Shown piece after piece: positions 25,566 through 33,529 of a stretch of 64,000 nucleotides of DNA. A model generated the notes under the pieces. The model was not told the origin of the DNA. It saw only the letters and a program-made list of their open reading frames with translations, and ran no database searches. How positions within the stretch are numbered: position 1 is the stretch's first letter; each line of letters opens with the position of its first letter. This DNA comes from Chloroflexota bacterium (GTDB lineage: Bacteria > Chloroflexota > Anaerolineae > Anaerolineales > UBA11579), in contig JABFGG010000001.1 of NCBI GenBank assembly GCA_013112575.1, positions 124,001 through 188,000 of the forward strand, written 5' to 3'. Position numbers and translations under genes: made by a program.

Positions 25566-27011
25566 ATGAAGAAAAGGCTATATTTTACATTTGTGCTAGC
25601 GATAATATTGTTAGCGTGTTCAGCAACATCAACAATAGAACAAGCTGCTTCTTCCGTTCAAGAAGCAATCGCTTCAGCAACAAACACAGAGTTACCCCCA
25701 ACAGCCACGAATGTTCCCCCCACAGCAACTAATATACCTCCAACTGCAACCGATGTACCCCCGACGGAAACAGACATTCCCCCAACTGACACACAATCAT
25801 CACCAGACGAACCGTCCACCACTACAACATCAGAGGCAGGCGCAAGTGAGCCGATAACGCTGGAGTGCGCAGATGCGCTTGGATGTGTTGAGGTCGCTCC
25901 AGGCCAACCAATCACCCTGGCATACATGTTAACCATCAATGGCCCCACCGCCTTCCTTGGAAACGACTCTCTCGGCGGCATCGAGATTGCGATTGCTGAC
26001 CAAGGCGAATTTCTCGGCCACTCCATCGAATTAATTGGTGAAGACTCCGGGTGCTCCGCCGAGGGTGGCCAAACCGCAGCCACCAAGGTTACAAATAACC
26101 AGTCCGTTGTTGGGGTAATCGGCACCAACTGCTCCAGCGCGGCCACTGCTGCTATACCTGTGATAAACAATGCAGGCCTGACGATGTGCTCCCCTTCCAA
26201 CACGGCACCGTCTCTGACTGATGGTGGTCCAAATGGATTCTGGCAGCCGGGCTATTTCCGTACTTCACATAATGATCTCTTCCAGGGTCGTATCGCGGCT
26301 GAATTTGCCTACAATATCCTCGGGGCGCGCAGCGCGGCTACCATTCACGACGGCAGTCCATACGCTGACCCCTTACAGGCGACCTTTGCTGACCGTTTTG
26401 CCGAACTCGGCGGCAGCGTCACTTTCCAGGGTGAAATCAGCTATGGCGACACCGACATGCGCCCGGTGTTGACAGATGCCGCGGCCGGTAGCCCTCACGT
26501 ACTCTACTTCCCCATCTTTGAGCCGGAAGGCGACTTTATCGTAGCTCAGTCCTCCGAGATCGACGGCCTTAAAAATACAGTCCTGATGGGTGCTGACGGT
26601 CTACTGGTCGCCAGCTTCCCTGGGAACGCCGGCGAAAACGCGGATGGCACGTACCTGACTGGCCCATATGTGTCGGGGCCGGCCTATGATGATTTCCTAG
26701 ACAAATGGGCTTCCCAGATCGGAGGGTCACCGCCCTCTATTTTCCATGCTCATGCAGCCGACTGCACCAACATGCTCCTGGATGCCATTGAGGCTTCTGC
26801 CCAGATCGGTGATGACGGCACCATTCTTATCGGTCGCCAGGCCTTGCGAGACAGTATGGAAGCTACATCCGGCTTTGTGGGCCTTACGGGCACGCTGAGT
26901 TGTACAGCTAATGGCGATTGTGCCTCGGGCGAGTCACTGGCTATTTTCGAGATCACCAATGACGAGATCGAGAACGGCAACTGGCCCCCGGAGGCGATCT
27001 GGTCACCATAA
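25566..27011 (+). CDS. ABC-type branched-chain amino-acid-like substrate-binding lipoprotein
   Basis: 481 residues from ATG 25566 with AAGGGA upstream (ATG 25545 would lengthen the basic n-region). The signal peptide ends at LLAC. A Thr/Pro linker with five heptads of PPTxTxx follows (about residues 44-78), then a periplasmic-binding type I domain: ITLAYMLTINGPTAFLG, ELIGEDSGCSAEGG, VVGVIGTNCSSAATAAIPVI and MCSPSNTAPSLT. That matches Peripla_BP_6/LivJ-like proteins. No permease or ATPase genes adjoin it, so it may work with a distant transporter or as a sensor. Confidence 0.85.
   Translation: MKKRLYFTFVLAIILLACSATSTIEQAASSVQEAIASATNTELPPTATNVPPTATNIPPTATDVPPTETDIPPTDTQSSPDEPSTTTTSEAGASEPITLECADALGCVEVAPGQPITLAYMLTINGPTAFLGNDSLGGIEIAIADQGEFLGHSIELIGEDSGCSAEGGQTAATKVTNNQSVVGVIGTNCSSAATAAIPVINNAGLTMCSPSNTAPSLTDGGPNGFWQPGYFRTSHNDLFQGRIAAEFAYNILGARSAATIHDGSPYADPLQATFADRFAELGGSVTFQGEISYGDTDMRPVLTDAAAGSPHVLYFPIFEPEGDFIVAQSSEIDGLKNTVLMGADGLLVASFPGNAGENADGTYLTGPYVSGPAYDDFLDKWASQIGGSPPSIFHAHAADCTNMLLDAIEASAQIGDDGTILIGRQALRDSMEATSGFVGLTGTLSCTANGDCASGESLAIFEITNDEIENGNWPPEAIWSP
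25695..25799 (+). repeat. five-fold 21-base coding repeat (Pro/Thr linker)
   Basis: Five in-frame 21-base units encode PPTATNV, PPTATNI, PPTATDV, PPTETDI and PPTDTQS. Third-base differences between units show the repeat is maintained at the protein level. It forms a flexible linker between the lipid anchor and the binding domain. Confidence 0.85.
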
Positions 27012-27104
27012 GTTGGTGAGAGTCCTTATAGTTATGATGACTTAGATGCTACATCAGATGAACCAACCTTTCAATTTCGCAAGGCAGATCATAGACATTT
27101 GTAC

Positions 27105-27161
27105 TATAATTCACGGGTCAGACTGACAACGAGGAGACAACACAGCTTTCAACGTACCTCA
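27105..27161 (+). promoter_or_regulatory. orphan promoter-like leader
   Basis: TATAAT at 27105-27110 is followed after 20 bases by GAGGAGA (27131-27137), a good ribosome site, but no start codon follows at a usable distance and a terminator closes the segment at 27162-27189. No convincing -35 box is seen. It could be the remnant of a lost gene or a short untranslated RNA of about 70 bases. Confidence 0.3.
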
Positions 27162-27189
27162 GAAATAGCGACCTTCGGGTCGCTGTTTC
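27162..27189. terminator. bidirectional UUCG-loop terminator
   Basis: AGCGACC (27167-27173) and GGTCGCT (27178-27184) close a TTCG tetraloop, and the stem continues outward through GAAAT and GTTTC to about 12 base pairs. It lies between the convergent binding-protein and SDR genes, with A/T flanks on both sides. Confidence 0.8.
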
Positions 27190-27793
27190 ATTTCCCCTGA
27201 GCACTCAAAATATCAAATAGCTCTTCAACTGCCCCCTGCCCGCCACTGATCCCAAACACCTTGATGCCGTATTCAGCCAATTCTTCCGCAGACGCCTCAC
27301 TAAAAGCCAGCACTCCCGCTTTGGCAGCGCGGTAAGCAGCCTGGGGTTGAGCAGTCTCATCAGGCGCAGGCCCGATATTGACAATCACCCCATTGCCCTG
27401 CTCCTTCATCACACGCCCCACCGATTGTGTCATTGAGAACGTACTGGTGAATATCACATCAATCGTGCGCCGCCAGTCCCACTCGTCCATGCTCAAGATA
27501 GGGTCATGGGGCCGTACGCTGGCGTGGTTGATAAGGATGTCGATGCGTTTCCAATCCGCCAGCACCTCGCTCAACATGGTCTGCATGGCCAGCTTTTTAG
27601 AAACATCCGTGACATAGATTTTAGCCTGTGCGCCCCCCTCGATAATCTCTGTTACGACTTCGTCCACATTGATAGGCGTGAGGTCGTTGGCTGCTACGAT
27701 TGCTCCCTCTTTGGCCAAAGTCAAAGCTAACTCACGACCCAGGCCACGCCCTGCCCCGGTGATCAACACGACCTTATCTTTTAGCTCACTCAT
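27188..27793 (-). CDS. short-chain dehydrogenase with incomplete catalytic tetrad
   Basis: 201 residues from ATG 27793, which overlaps the upstream gene's stop by eight bases. KVVLITGAGRGLGRELAL is the classical SDR cofactor loop and YRAAKAG carries the catalytic Tyr/Lys. But NHAS replaces NNAG, the helix-4 Asn position reads TIDVIF, and the region that should hold the catalytic Ser reads NIGPAPDETAQP. The protein is also about 40 residues shorter than typical. It may bind NAD(P) without normal dehydrogenase activity, or act differently. Coupled to the peptidase-like gene upstream. Confidence 0.8.
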   Translation of the reverse strand: MSELKDKVVLITGAGRGLGRELALTLAKEGAIVAANDLTPINVDEVVTEIIEGGAQAKIYVTDVSKKLAMQTMLSEVLADWKRIDILINHASVRPHDPILSMDEWDWRRTIDVIFTSTFSMTQSVGRVMKEQGNGVIVNIGPAPDETAQPQAAYRAAKAGVLAFSEASAEELAEYGIKVFGISGGQGAVEELFDILSAQGK

Positions 27794-28571
27794 TGGCATC
27801 CACCAGCAGCCATTCTTCAAATGTAACTTCTCCCGGGCAAATCGGGAATTCGTCTGGGTTTTCGGCATGATTCACAGCCAGGTTGAAGTATGGCGTGGGA
27901 TCATAGGTGTTGCCCAACACGGTTTCATTGAGGAACTGGCCATTATCATCAGCCACCACCGAGAAATGCAAATGTAGTCCGGTGGGGTTGAGCGGGTCAC
28001 CCGAGTAGTCGCCCTGATATCCGAGGAAGGTACCCGCCTCGACAAAGACCTCAGTAGTGCCGGGCGGGAAAGCCTCGGCTACAAAGCTCTCTCCATCCGA
28101 GGTCGCCATGTGTGTGTAATAAGTCCAGATCTGGCGATTGGGGTTCAACGGGTCTTCGGGGATGCGGATGATGACGGTCGAGGCCCAATCGGCCTGGCGC
28201 GTAAGAAAACCCGGATAAGCGGCATATATAGGTGTGACACCGGGTTCGGTCGCCGGGAAAATATCGAGGCCAGTGTGGATGTGACCCGGACGGTAAGACT
28301 GGTTCCACAGCCCGAAGATGACCCCGGTAGTGGGAAAAGCAAAGGGGGCATCCCCACAACGCATACCCGGCTGAAGGCGAATCTCATCATAGCCATCCGG
28401 GTTAGCACGGTAAAGCTGGTATTGCAGCCACCGATTGGATGACGGTCGATTGTAAAGCTGGTAGAGGTACAGCGCGCCGCCAATGCTTACGACAAGAATC
28501 ACACCTAAGACAATAAAGATAGGGGCGCGTGAACGGCGAGGGTGGATAGGGATGGGTTCTTTTAAGGGCAT
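27786..28571 (-). CDS. M23-like peptidoglycan peptidase with N-terminal anchor
   Basis: 261 residues. A basic N-terminus precedes a membrane helix (about 17-38, IFIVLGVILVVSIGGALYLY). The outer domain has the LytM/M23 zinc ligands: HTGLDIF (His99, Asp103) and LHLHF (His200, His202), with His154 in YYTHMA. All four are present, so an active DD- or glycyl-endopeptidase-like enzyme is plausible. The flanking residues are unusual for M23 (no GxHxHF exactly), hence moderate certainty. Confidence 0.78.
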   Translation of the reverse strand: MPLKEPIPIHPRRSRAPIFIVLGVILVVSIGGALYLYQLYNRPSSNRWLQYQLYRANPDGYDEIRLQPGMRCGDAPFAFPTTGVIFGLWNQSYRPGHIHTGLDIFPATEPGVTPIYAAYPGFLTRQADWASTVIIRIPEDPLNPNRQIWTYYTHMATSDGESFVAEAFPPGTTEVFVEAGTFLGYQGDYSGDPLNPTGLHLHFSVVADDNGQFLNETVLGNTYDPTPYFNLAVNHAENPDEFPICPGEVTFEEWLLVDANE

Positions 28572-28602
28572 AGATAGTAATTTGATAAAAAGGGTTTAGG
28601 GA

Positions 28603-29091
28603 TCAGTTATTGGGATTGGTATGCAGATCAAGCACGGTGGCCTGACTAACCTGGAGGATGTGTTGAGGGTCGATACGCAACAAGGCATGGCCTTCCCCAC
28701 CTCCGGCAAAGACCTCTTCCTGAGCCAACACTTGCGGGTCGAGCAAGGTATCCAGCGCCTGGCGATGTCCAAATGGCGGCATGGCCCCGACTTCAAATCC
28801 CGCCACATCCAGCACCGTTTCGGCATCAGCCAGCTTGACGCGTTTGCGACCTACTTCAAAGTGGGCAGCCATGCTGCGCCGTTCAATGGGCCGCGTACCG
28901 CAGGTCACGGCCAGCACGGGCTTTTCGGGCAGCAGGAATAAGATGGATTTAACGATCTGCTCCACCTGCGCATTAACGGCCTGGGCCGCACTTTCCACAG
29001 TAGGTGTCGGCACCTCCAGATGCACGATCTCACCGGGGATCTCGTGCTCATCCAGGTAGCTTTGCAGGTGGGCAGAATTAAGCACTGTCAT
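28603..29091 (-). CDS. YbaK/EbsC-family aminoacyl-tRNA deacylase-like protein
   Basis: 162 residues. ATG 29091 is chosen because it gives the family's normal length; it lies 14 bases inside the upstream gene's end. VNAQVEQIVKSILFLL contains the conserved Lys of the YbaK/ProX deacylases. VTCGTRPIERRSMA, KLADAETVLDVAGFEVGAMPPFG and DPQVLAQEEVFAGGGEG follow the family order. Members hydrolyse mischarged Cys- or Ala-tRNA(Pro). Confidence 0.85.
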   Translation of the reverse strand: MTVLNSAHLQSYLDEHEIPGEIVHLEVPTPTVESAAQAVNAQVEQIVKSILFLLPEKPVLAVTCGTRPIERRSMAAHFEVGRKRVKLADAETVLDVAGFEVGAMPPFGHRQALDTLLDPQVLAQEEVFAGGGEGHALLRIDPQHILQVSQATVLDLHTNPNN

Positions 29092-29428
29092 CTTCCGCGG
29101 CAGTGAATTGTTTAATGTTTTCAAGTTCGTCTTCAAGATGGTCGGCAAACAGGAGCGTGAGCTTGCCCCCTGAGATGGTCTGTAAGACCTGGCCGGTGGC
29201 CTGACCTTCATCTGAGGCCATCGCCTGGCGGGCGGCTTCCATGTCGTCGAAAAACAGCTCGTGCATCAGGGCGGCGTGGTAGGTGCCGTGCAGTAGCTTG
29301 TCAACCCGGCTGGTGACCTCGCGGCGCAGACCGGGCATTTTTTCGGCGGCTGCCAGGAAGTCAGGCCAGCCCTTCTCAAAAGCCACCCAATCATCCTGTG
29401 GCTCGATAATGATGATGAGTTTGTACAT
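29078..29428 (-). CDS. EthD-like small alpha/beta-barrel protein
   Basis: 116 residues. MYKLIIIIEPQDDW, WPDFLAAAEKMPGLRRE, YHAALMHELFFDDMEAARQAMAS match the EthD/dimeric ferredoxin-like barrel family. Its function is unknown; such proteins often degrade or bind small molecules. It is followed by the coupled deacylase gene. Confidence 0.75.
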   Translation of the reverse strand: MYKLIIIIEPQDDWVAFEKGWPDFLAAAEKMPGLRREVTSRVDKLLHGTYHAALMHELFFDDMEAARQAMASDEGQATGQVLQTISGGKLTLLFADHLEDELENIKQFTAAEDDSA

Positions 29429-29569
29429 GGGGGAGATTATAACGGCGGAAGCTTACGATTTTGTGAGTAGAAATTAGTCTACGGGACATAAAATTAACAA
29501 AACACTTACTTTTTCGTCAACGTCGTAAGAAAACAACTATGGTAAGATTCCGGAAATTATGAGGTTCTT

Positions 29570-30001
29570 ATGGACTTAGAAAAGAAAATTACCATCATTG
29601 AAGGTCCACCACCCACATTTGAATTGATCCCTGGGGGATGGGTAACGGGAGTTGCCGAAGGCCCCAACCTCACCAACGTTGCCGTCACTCGCTTGCGCAC
29701 CGCCAATGGCCCTGCGCTGGTAGAACGCTGCCACAAAGCCTGGCGACATAAAGAAGATATCCAACTGGAATATCGTTCGCCAGATGGCCTCAACAAAGAA
29801 GTGCCCATCATTGCTGCCCGCAGCACCGAAAGCGACGATGGCCAGATGCTCTTCCTCTGGGTACGCGTACCGGATGAGGAAGTTGAAGTGCAATTCGATT
29901 TTGGTATGGACGACGAAGATGATGATGACTTTGACGACGATAGTGAATACGATGACTTCATCGATCCTAACGACCTTGGCCCAGGTGGCTGGCAGATCTA
30001 G
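29570..30001 (+). CDS. conserved hypothetical protein with acidic tail
   Basis: 143 residues. GAGG lies just upstream of the ATG. The first 110 residues form a soluble beta-rich region (ELIPGGWVTGVAEGPNLT, MLFLWVRVPDEEVEVQFDF); the last third is nearly all Asp/Glu (DDEDDDDFDDDSEYDDF). I recognise no family. The acidic tail suggests interaction with a basic partner such as nucleic-acid-binding protein. A compact terminator follows. Confidence 0.6.
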   Translation: MDLEKKITIIEGPPPTFELIPGGWVTGVAEGPNLTNVAVTRLRTANGPALVERCHKAWRHKEDIQLEYRSPDGLNKEVPIIAARSTESDDGQMLFLWVRVPDEEVEVQFDFGMDDEDDDDFDDDSEYDDFIDPNDLGPGGWQI

Positions 30002-30024
30002 TCAATAACTAACACGCATACATG

Positions 30025-30056
30025 CCCGCGGTGGATTTCTGCCGCGGGTTTTATCT
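30025..30056 (+). terminator. intrinsic terminator after acidic-tail protein
   Basis: CCCGCGG (30025-30031) and CCGCGGG (30042-30048) form a GC-rich stem followed by TTTTATCTTT. Confidence 0.8.
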
Positions 30057-30126
30057 TTAAGCTGTGGAGAGATATGAGCCATCGCTTATAATCAAAAACA
30101 CCAATCACAATCAAGAAGGAACCCTC

Positions 30127-30906
30127 ATGTCCGAAGAAATCTTATTATCCAATTTGAGTAACGGCGTCCTGACCCTCACCCTCAACCGCCCCAAAGCCAA
30201 CGCCTTCAACAGCGAGCTAATCAAAGCCTTACGCAATGCCATCAGGCAGGCTGGCAAGGATGAAGCCACGCGCGTGGTCTTACTGGCTGCCAGCGGAGGC
30301 ATCTTCAGCGCCGGGCAGGATGTGAAAGAATTTGGCGGAGACGGGCATTTATCCTTCCGCAATCATTTGCAGAAGACCTACAACCCCCTCATATTGACCA
30401 TGCGTAAGCTGGAGAAACCCATCCTGTGCGCTGTGAATGGTGCCGTGGCTGGGGCCGCCCTGGGCATTGTGCTGGCCTGCGACCTGCGTATCGCCAGCGA
30501 AGCCGCCAGTTTTTACGTTGGTTTTGGTGGCATTGGCCTGGCCCCCGACTCGGCGGTATCACTGATGCTGCCCAAGATCATCGGGCTGGGCCGCGCCGCG
30601 GAAGCTTCTTACTTCAACAGTCCCATCAGCGCCCAACAGGCCCTGGATTGGGGTCTGGCCAATAGACTGGCTGCTGCGGATGAATTGGGTGATGCGGCCA
30701 AAGCATGGGCGACAGAATTAGCCAAAGGTCCGGTCAAGGCTATGGGCCTGGCCAAACGCGATTTTAATAAAGCCCACCTCAGCAATCTGGAAGAACAATT
30801 GGATTACGAAGCCCACATCCAGGAGATTGCCGGGCAAGGCCCCGACCACAAAGAAGGCCTGGCCGCTTTCCTGGAAAAGCGTGAAGCAGATTACATCGGA
30901 CAGTAA
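30127..30906 (+). CDS. enoyl-CoA hydratase/isomerase family protein (PaaG-like)
   Basis: 259 residues; AAGAAGGAA precedes the ATG. FSAGQDVKEF and NGAVAGAALGIVLACDLRIAS form the crotonase oxyanion hole. Gly113 replaces the hydratase Glu, whereas GGIGLAPDSAVSLMLP supplies an Asp (141) as in PaaG-type isomerases. So isomerase or ring-epoxide chemistry is likelier than simple hydration. It ends before a bidirectional terminator shared with the opposite gene. Confidence 0.85.
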   Translation: MSEEILLSNLSNGVLTLTLNRPKANAFNSELIKALRNAIRQAGKDEATRVVLLAASGGIFSAGQDVKEFGGDGHLSFRNHLQKTYNPLILTMRKLEKPILCAVNGAVAGAALGIVLACDLRIASEAASFYVGFGGIGLAPDSAVSLMLPKIIGLGRAAEASYFNSPISAQQALDWGLANRLAAADELGDAAKAWATELAKGPVKAMGLAKRDFNKAHLSNLEEQLDYEAHIQEIAGQGPDHKEGLAAFLEKREADYIGQ

Positions 30907-30911
30907 CAAAT

Positions 30912-30956
30912 TTTCAAAATAAAAGCCCTCGATATTAGAGGGCTTTTATTTTGAAA
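30912..30956. terminator. 19-bp bidirectional terminator containing an opposing stop codon
   Basis: A perfect 19-base stem, TTTCAAAATAAAAGCCCTC (30912-30930) and its complement (30938-30956), with a 7-base loop. Both arms carry runs of A or T, so it terminates either strand. The TAA of the minus-strand phosphodiesterase (30946-30948) lies inside the arm. Confidence 0.9.
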
Positions 30957-31707
30957 TGCTTGCTCGGAAATTCAGTGCTTGTTGCAAATGGTCTGTGCAA
31001 AGTTTGGGAATGCCCAGATCGGCACACAGTTGCAAGGCATCCTGATCATTCACATCCCAGGAATGGATTTCAAGGCTTTGCCCAGCAATATAATCAACGA
31101 CATCACGAGTCAATTGAGTCGGATGCAGATGCACGGCACGCGCCCCAGTGAGTTTGCCCAATTCTGCCGAACGATATGCTACAACATCAGCCCCCATCCA
31201 CGCTTCTGAACGCGGCAAAAGCAAGTCTACAGTGATCCCCGGGCAGGTGGTTTTGAGCGTATGCAACAGGGCCGGCTCAAAAGAAGTCACTTCGATAGAA
31301 GACCAGAGAGATTTAAAGTCATTTAGTACATTTCCAATGATTTGAGGAGCTTGCCCTTCGGGACCTTTGATCTCTATCTCAAGACCAATTCTCCCACCAA
31401 TTTGCTCCAGGAACTCAACAAAAGTAGGGATGTAAGAGCCTGCGGTAGGTTTACCATCTTTATCAAGGATTTGGGTTTCTTTGAGTTCAGCATAGTCATA
31501 ATTAAAGATCGGACCGGATAGCGTGGTGGCTACCTTCAGGTAATAGTAGTGGTAAACCACAGGCACATGGTCCCGTGTCAACCGTACGTCCAGCTCAACA
31601 GCATCCGCCCCCAATTCAATCGCGCGCTGAAATGCAGGAATCGTATTCTCCGGAAAATCCTCAGTCACCCCACGATGTGCAACAATCTCAAAGATGGGCT
31701 TATTCAT
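30946..31707 (-). CDS. glycerophosphodiester phosphodiesterase family protein
   Basis: 253 residues from ATG 31707 (or 256 from 31716). IVAHRGVTEDFPENTIPAF and LGADAVELDVRLTRDHVPVV are the GDPD catalytic blocks, with His and Glu/Asp metal ligands. The next motif reads VYHYYYL where HDxxLxRTT is usual, so the second His is kept but the Asp and Arg are replaced. GLEIEIKGP supplies the later Glu. A glycerophosphodiesterase with altered active site is the best reading. Confidence 0.82.
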   Translation of the reverse strand: MNKPIFEIVAHRGVTEDFPENTIPAFQRAIELGADAVELDVRLTRDHVPVVYHYYYLKVATTLSGPIFNYDYAELKETQILDKDGKPTAGSYIPTFVEFLEQIGGRIGLEIEIKGPEGQAPQIIGNVLNDFKSLWSSIEVTSFEPALLHTLKTTCPGITVDLLLPRSEAWMGADVVAYRSAELGKLTGARAVHLHPTQLTRDVVDYIAGQSLEIHSWDVNDQDALQLCADLGIPKLCTDHLQQALNFRASISK

Positions 31708-31733
31708 TTTTAACAAACAAAGAGCTCAGGGGA

Positions 31734-31958
31734 TTAAGTTTCACTGGAATAAGAACTTTTGCTCTTAGAAGGCGGCTCCCCCGGGCGAGACGCTATCACA
31801 ATGTACGGTCCCAGTATAGGCAGCAACAAGGCTAACAACCCCCAGGCAATGTACTCGTAGGTGGTCAGTTGGCGGCGGCGTAAATAAAAGATAGCAAACA
31901 ACGCCAACCCAATGATGCACACAACCAGCAAAATACGTAGAATGTCTGCGGTGCTCAG
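31734..31958 (-). CDS. small two-helix membrane protein (PLDc_N-like), likely CUG start
   Basis: 74 residues if started at CTG 31958; no ATG or GTG is available, and TTG 31931 lies too far from the ribosome site. GAGGAGG (31964-31970) sits five bases upstream of the CTG, and a promoter with 17-base spacing lies further up. Two helices, LLVVCIIGLALFAIFYL and YIAWGLLALLLPILGPYIVI, match the N-terminal membrane domain found in phospholipase D-like proteins (PLDc_N), here alone. A tiny ATG-AGG-AGG-CCA-GAC-TGA reading overlaps the ribosome site and ends inside the CTG, which may couple initiation. Confidence 0.6.
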   Translation of the reverse strand: MSTADILRILLVVCIIGLALFAIFYLRRRQLTTYEYIAWGLLALLLPILGPYIVIASRPGEPPSKSKSSYSSET

Positions 31959-31988
31959 TCTGGCCTCCTCATGTAAGTTTCTAGAACA

Positions 31989-32017
31989 ATTGTAATAAAA
32001 ACTGGGGACGAATTCAA
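31989..32017 (-). promoter_or_regulatory. promoter for the small membrane protein
   Basis: On the minus strand TTGAAT (32012-32017) and TACAAT (31989-31994) are separated by exactly 17 bases. Transcription would start near 31982, about 24 bases before the proposed CTG codon. Confidence 0.55.
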
Positions 32018-32031
32018 GCTTTTTGTGTAAG

Positions 32032-33414
32032 TCAGTCGGCCATGCCAGTTTCGCTTACAGCAGCGGGTTGGGCAGCAGGCTCGTCCCGGATTTCATCCAG
32101 GTCCGGCAAAGCATCCGGCAACTCGGCTTCAAGCAAGCGTACACGCGCATTGCTAAAACCATACAAGCTCAGCGCCATGTGCATAAGCCCCATTGCCACG
32201 AATACTACGGCTAATCCGCGTCCAGGCCCCGTACCCAACCACGGGCCTAACCAGGGTGCCAGCCCCCCCCCCTCCATCATCGCAGGCTCAAGCACTCTGT
32301 CGGCCAGGGGACCGACAACGATGCGGCCCAGTGGGTCAAGCATCAATGTAAAAAAGCTGATGCTGGCAAAAACACGTCCCTGCACCGCAGGTTCGATCTT
32401 GGTTTGCAACAAAGGCACGTTCACCAGACCAATAAATGAAAAGGTCAACATCCAGCCAAAACTAACGATGGCGATCAAAGCAAGAGACTGACTGAAGCCC
32501 ACAAGGCCTATCGCCACACCTTGTAGCAGGATCATCACCAGGATAAAGCGCATGCGGTGCTGCGGGCCGCCCCACCAACTTATGAATAGACTGGCAAATA
32601 ACATACCGCTAACGATCAAACCCATCAAAACACTCACCACAGCTTCATTGCCAAAATTCAACATGATCGGCACCAGCAAAATACTGGCAAAGTTATCAAA
32701 CAGATTCAGGAGAGCGATCATCAAGACCCAACGCAACAAACCGGCCCGCGCAAAAAGGTATCGCCAGCCGAAGAGCATTTCCTCCCACACCGATCCCGCA
32801 GCTTTGTCTTCCTCTATGCTGGGTGGATCCGGGATGCGCACCAGCATCAAGGTAATCACAGCCAGTAAAAATGTGAGCAAGTCCAGGGCGAGGATAGCAG
32901 CCAGGCCGATCGAGAGCAGCAACGCCCCAGCCAGCGAAAACGCCAGGATCATACCAATGCCCTCTCCTATGCGCTCCAGGCCAGAAGCACGGCCTAATTG
33001 TTCCTTGGGCACGATCAGGGGCACGGCAGCGCGCCAGGCCGGGCGTTGGAAGGCACGCGCTATGGAAAGTATGACCATAGCCAGGTAGATATGCCAGAGT
33101 TGGTATACCTCCAGGTAGATTACGAGTACCATGCCAAGCGTGGCCAGGGCCTGCACAGAATCTGCAACCAGCATCACCAGGCGGCGGTTGTAGCGGTCTA
33201 CATACACCCCTGCCAGCGGGGATAAAATTGCGGTAGGCAGGATCAAAAAGACCGTGCTCAACGCATAAATAGTGACAGAACCGGTTTCGATGTACAACCA
33301 TAGGCTGATCGCAAAACCAGACAGCGTGGACCCCAACTGTGAACCGGTTTGACCGATCCAGAGAATAAGGAAAGCTCTCATTTCCCCCGTCCAAATAGAA
33401 CCTTTAACCCGCAA
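32032..33414 (-). CDS. MFS transporter (EntS/MFS_3-like exporter)
   Basis: 460 residues from TTG 33414, chosen because GAGGAGG ends five bases upstream; a GTG at 33453 would extend it. About 12 membrane segments. FLILWIGQTGSQLGSTLSGFA, SPLAGVYVDRYNRR (the loop 2-3 MFS motif), and a central cytoplasmic loop PDPPSIEEDKAAGSVWEEM fit the enterobactin-exporter-like MFS_3 family. Substrate unknown. The C-terminus is Pro/Ala/Glu-rich. Confidence 0.87.
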   Translation of the reverse strand: MRVKGSIWTGEMRAFLILWIGQTGSQLGSTLSGFAISLWLYIETGSVTIYALSTVFLILPTAILSPLAGVYVDRYNRRLVMLVADSVQALATLGMVLVIYLEVYQLWHIYLAMVILSIARAFQRPAWRAAVPLIVPKEQLGRASGLERIGEGIGMILAFSLAGALLLSIGLAAILALDLLTFLLAVITLMLVRIPDPPSIEEDKAAGSVWEEMLFGWRYLFARAGLLRWVLMIALLNLFDNFASILLVPIMLNFGNEAVVSVLMGLIVSGMLFASLFISWWGGPQHRMRFILVMILLQGVAIGLVGFSQSLALIAIVSFGWMLTFSFIGLVNVPLLQTKIEPAVQGRVFASISFFTLMLDPLGRIVVGPLADRVLEPAMMEGGGLAPWLGPWLGTGPGRGLAVVFVAMGLMHMALSLYGFSNARVRLLEAELPDALPDLDEIRDEPAAQPAAVSETGMAD

Positions 33415-33471
33415 ATGATCCTCCTCTATTTGATTTAATTTATACCCCGGCACATATGAACAAGGCTATTA

Positions 33472-33504
33472 CAAAAAAGAGGCGAGGTATGTTACTCGCC
33501 TCTT
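33472..33504 (-). terminator. intrinsic terminator after first glutamate dehydrogenase
   Basis: On the minus strand AAGAGGCGAG (complement of 33495-33504) and CTCGCCTCTT (complement of 33477-33486) form a 10-base stem followed by TTTTTTGT. Confidence 0.85.
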
Positions 33505-33529
33505 GATCGTTGAACAGTAAACAGTTGAC

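Noticed and set aside
25695..25799. Tandem 21-base repeat as a CRISPR or VNTR
   Set aside because: The units keep frame and encode a Pro/Thr stalk, with third-base variation and no spacers.
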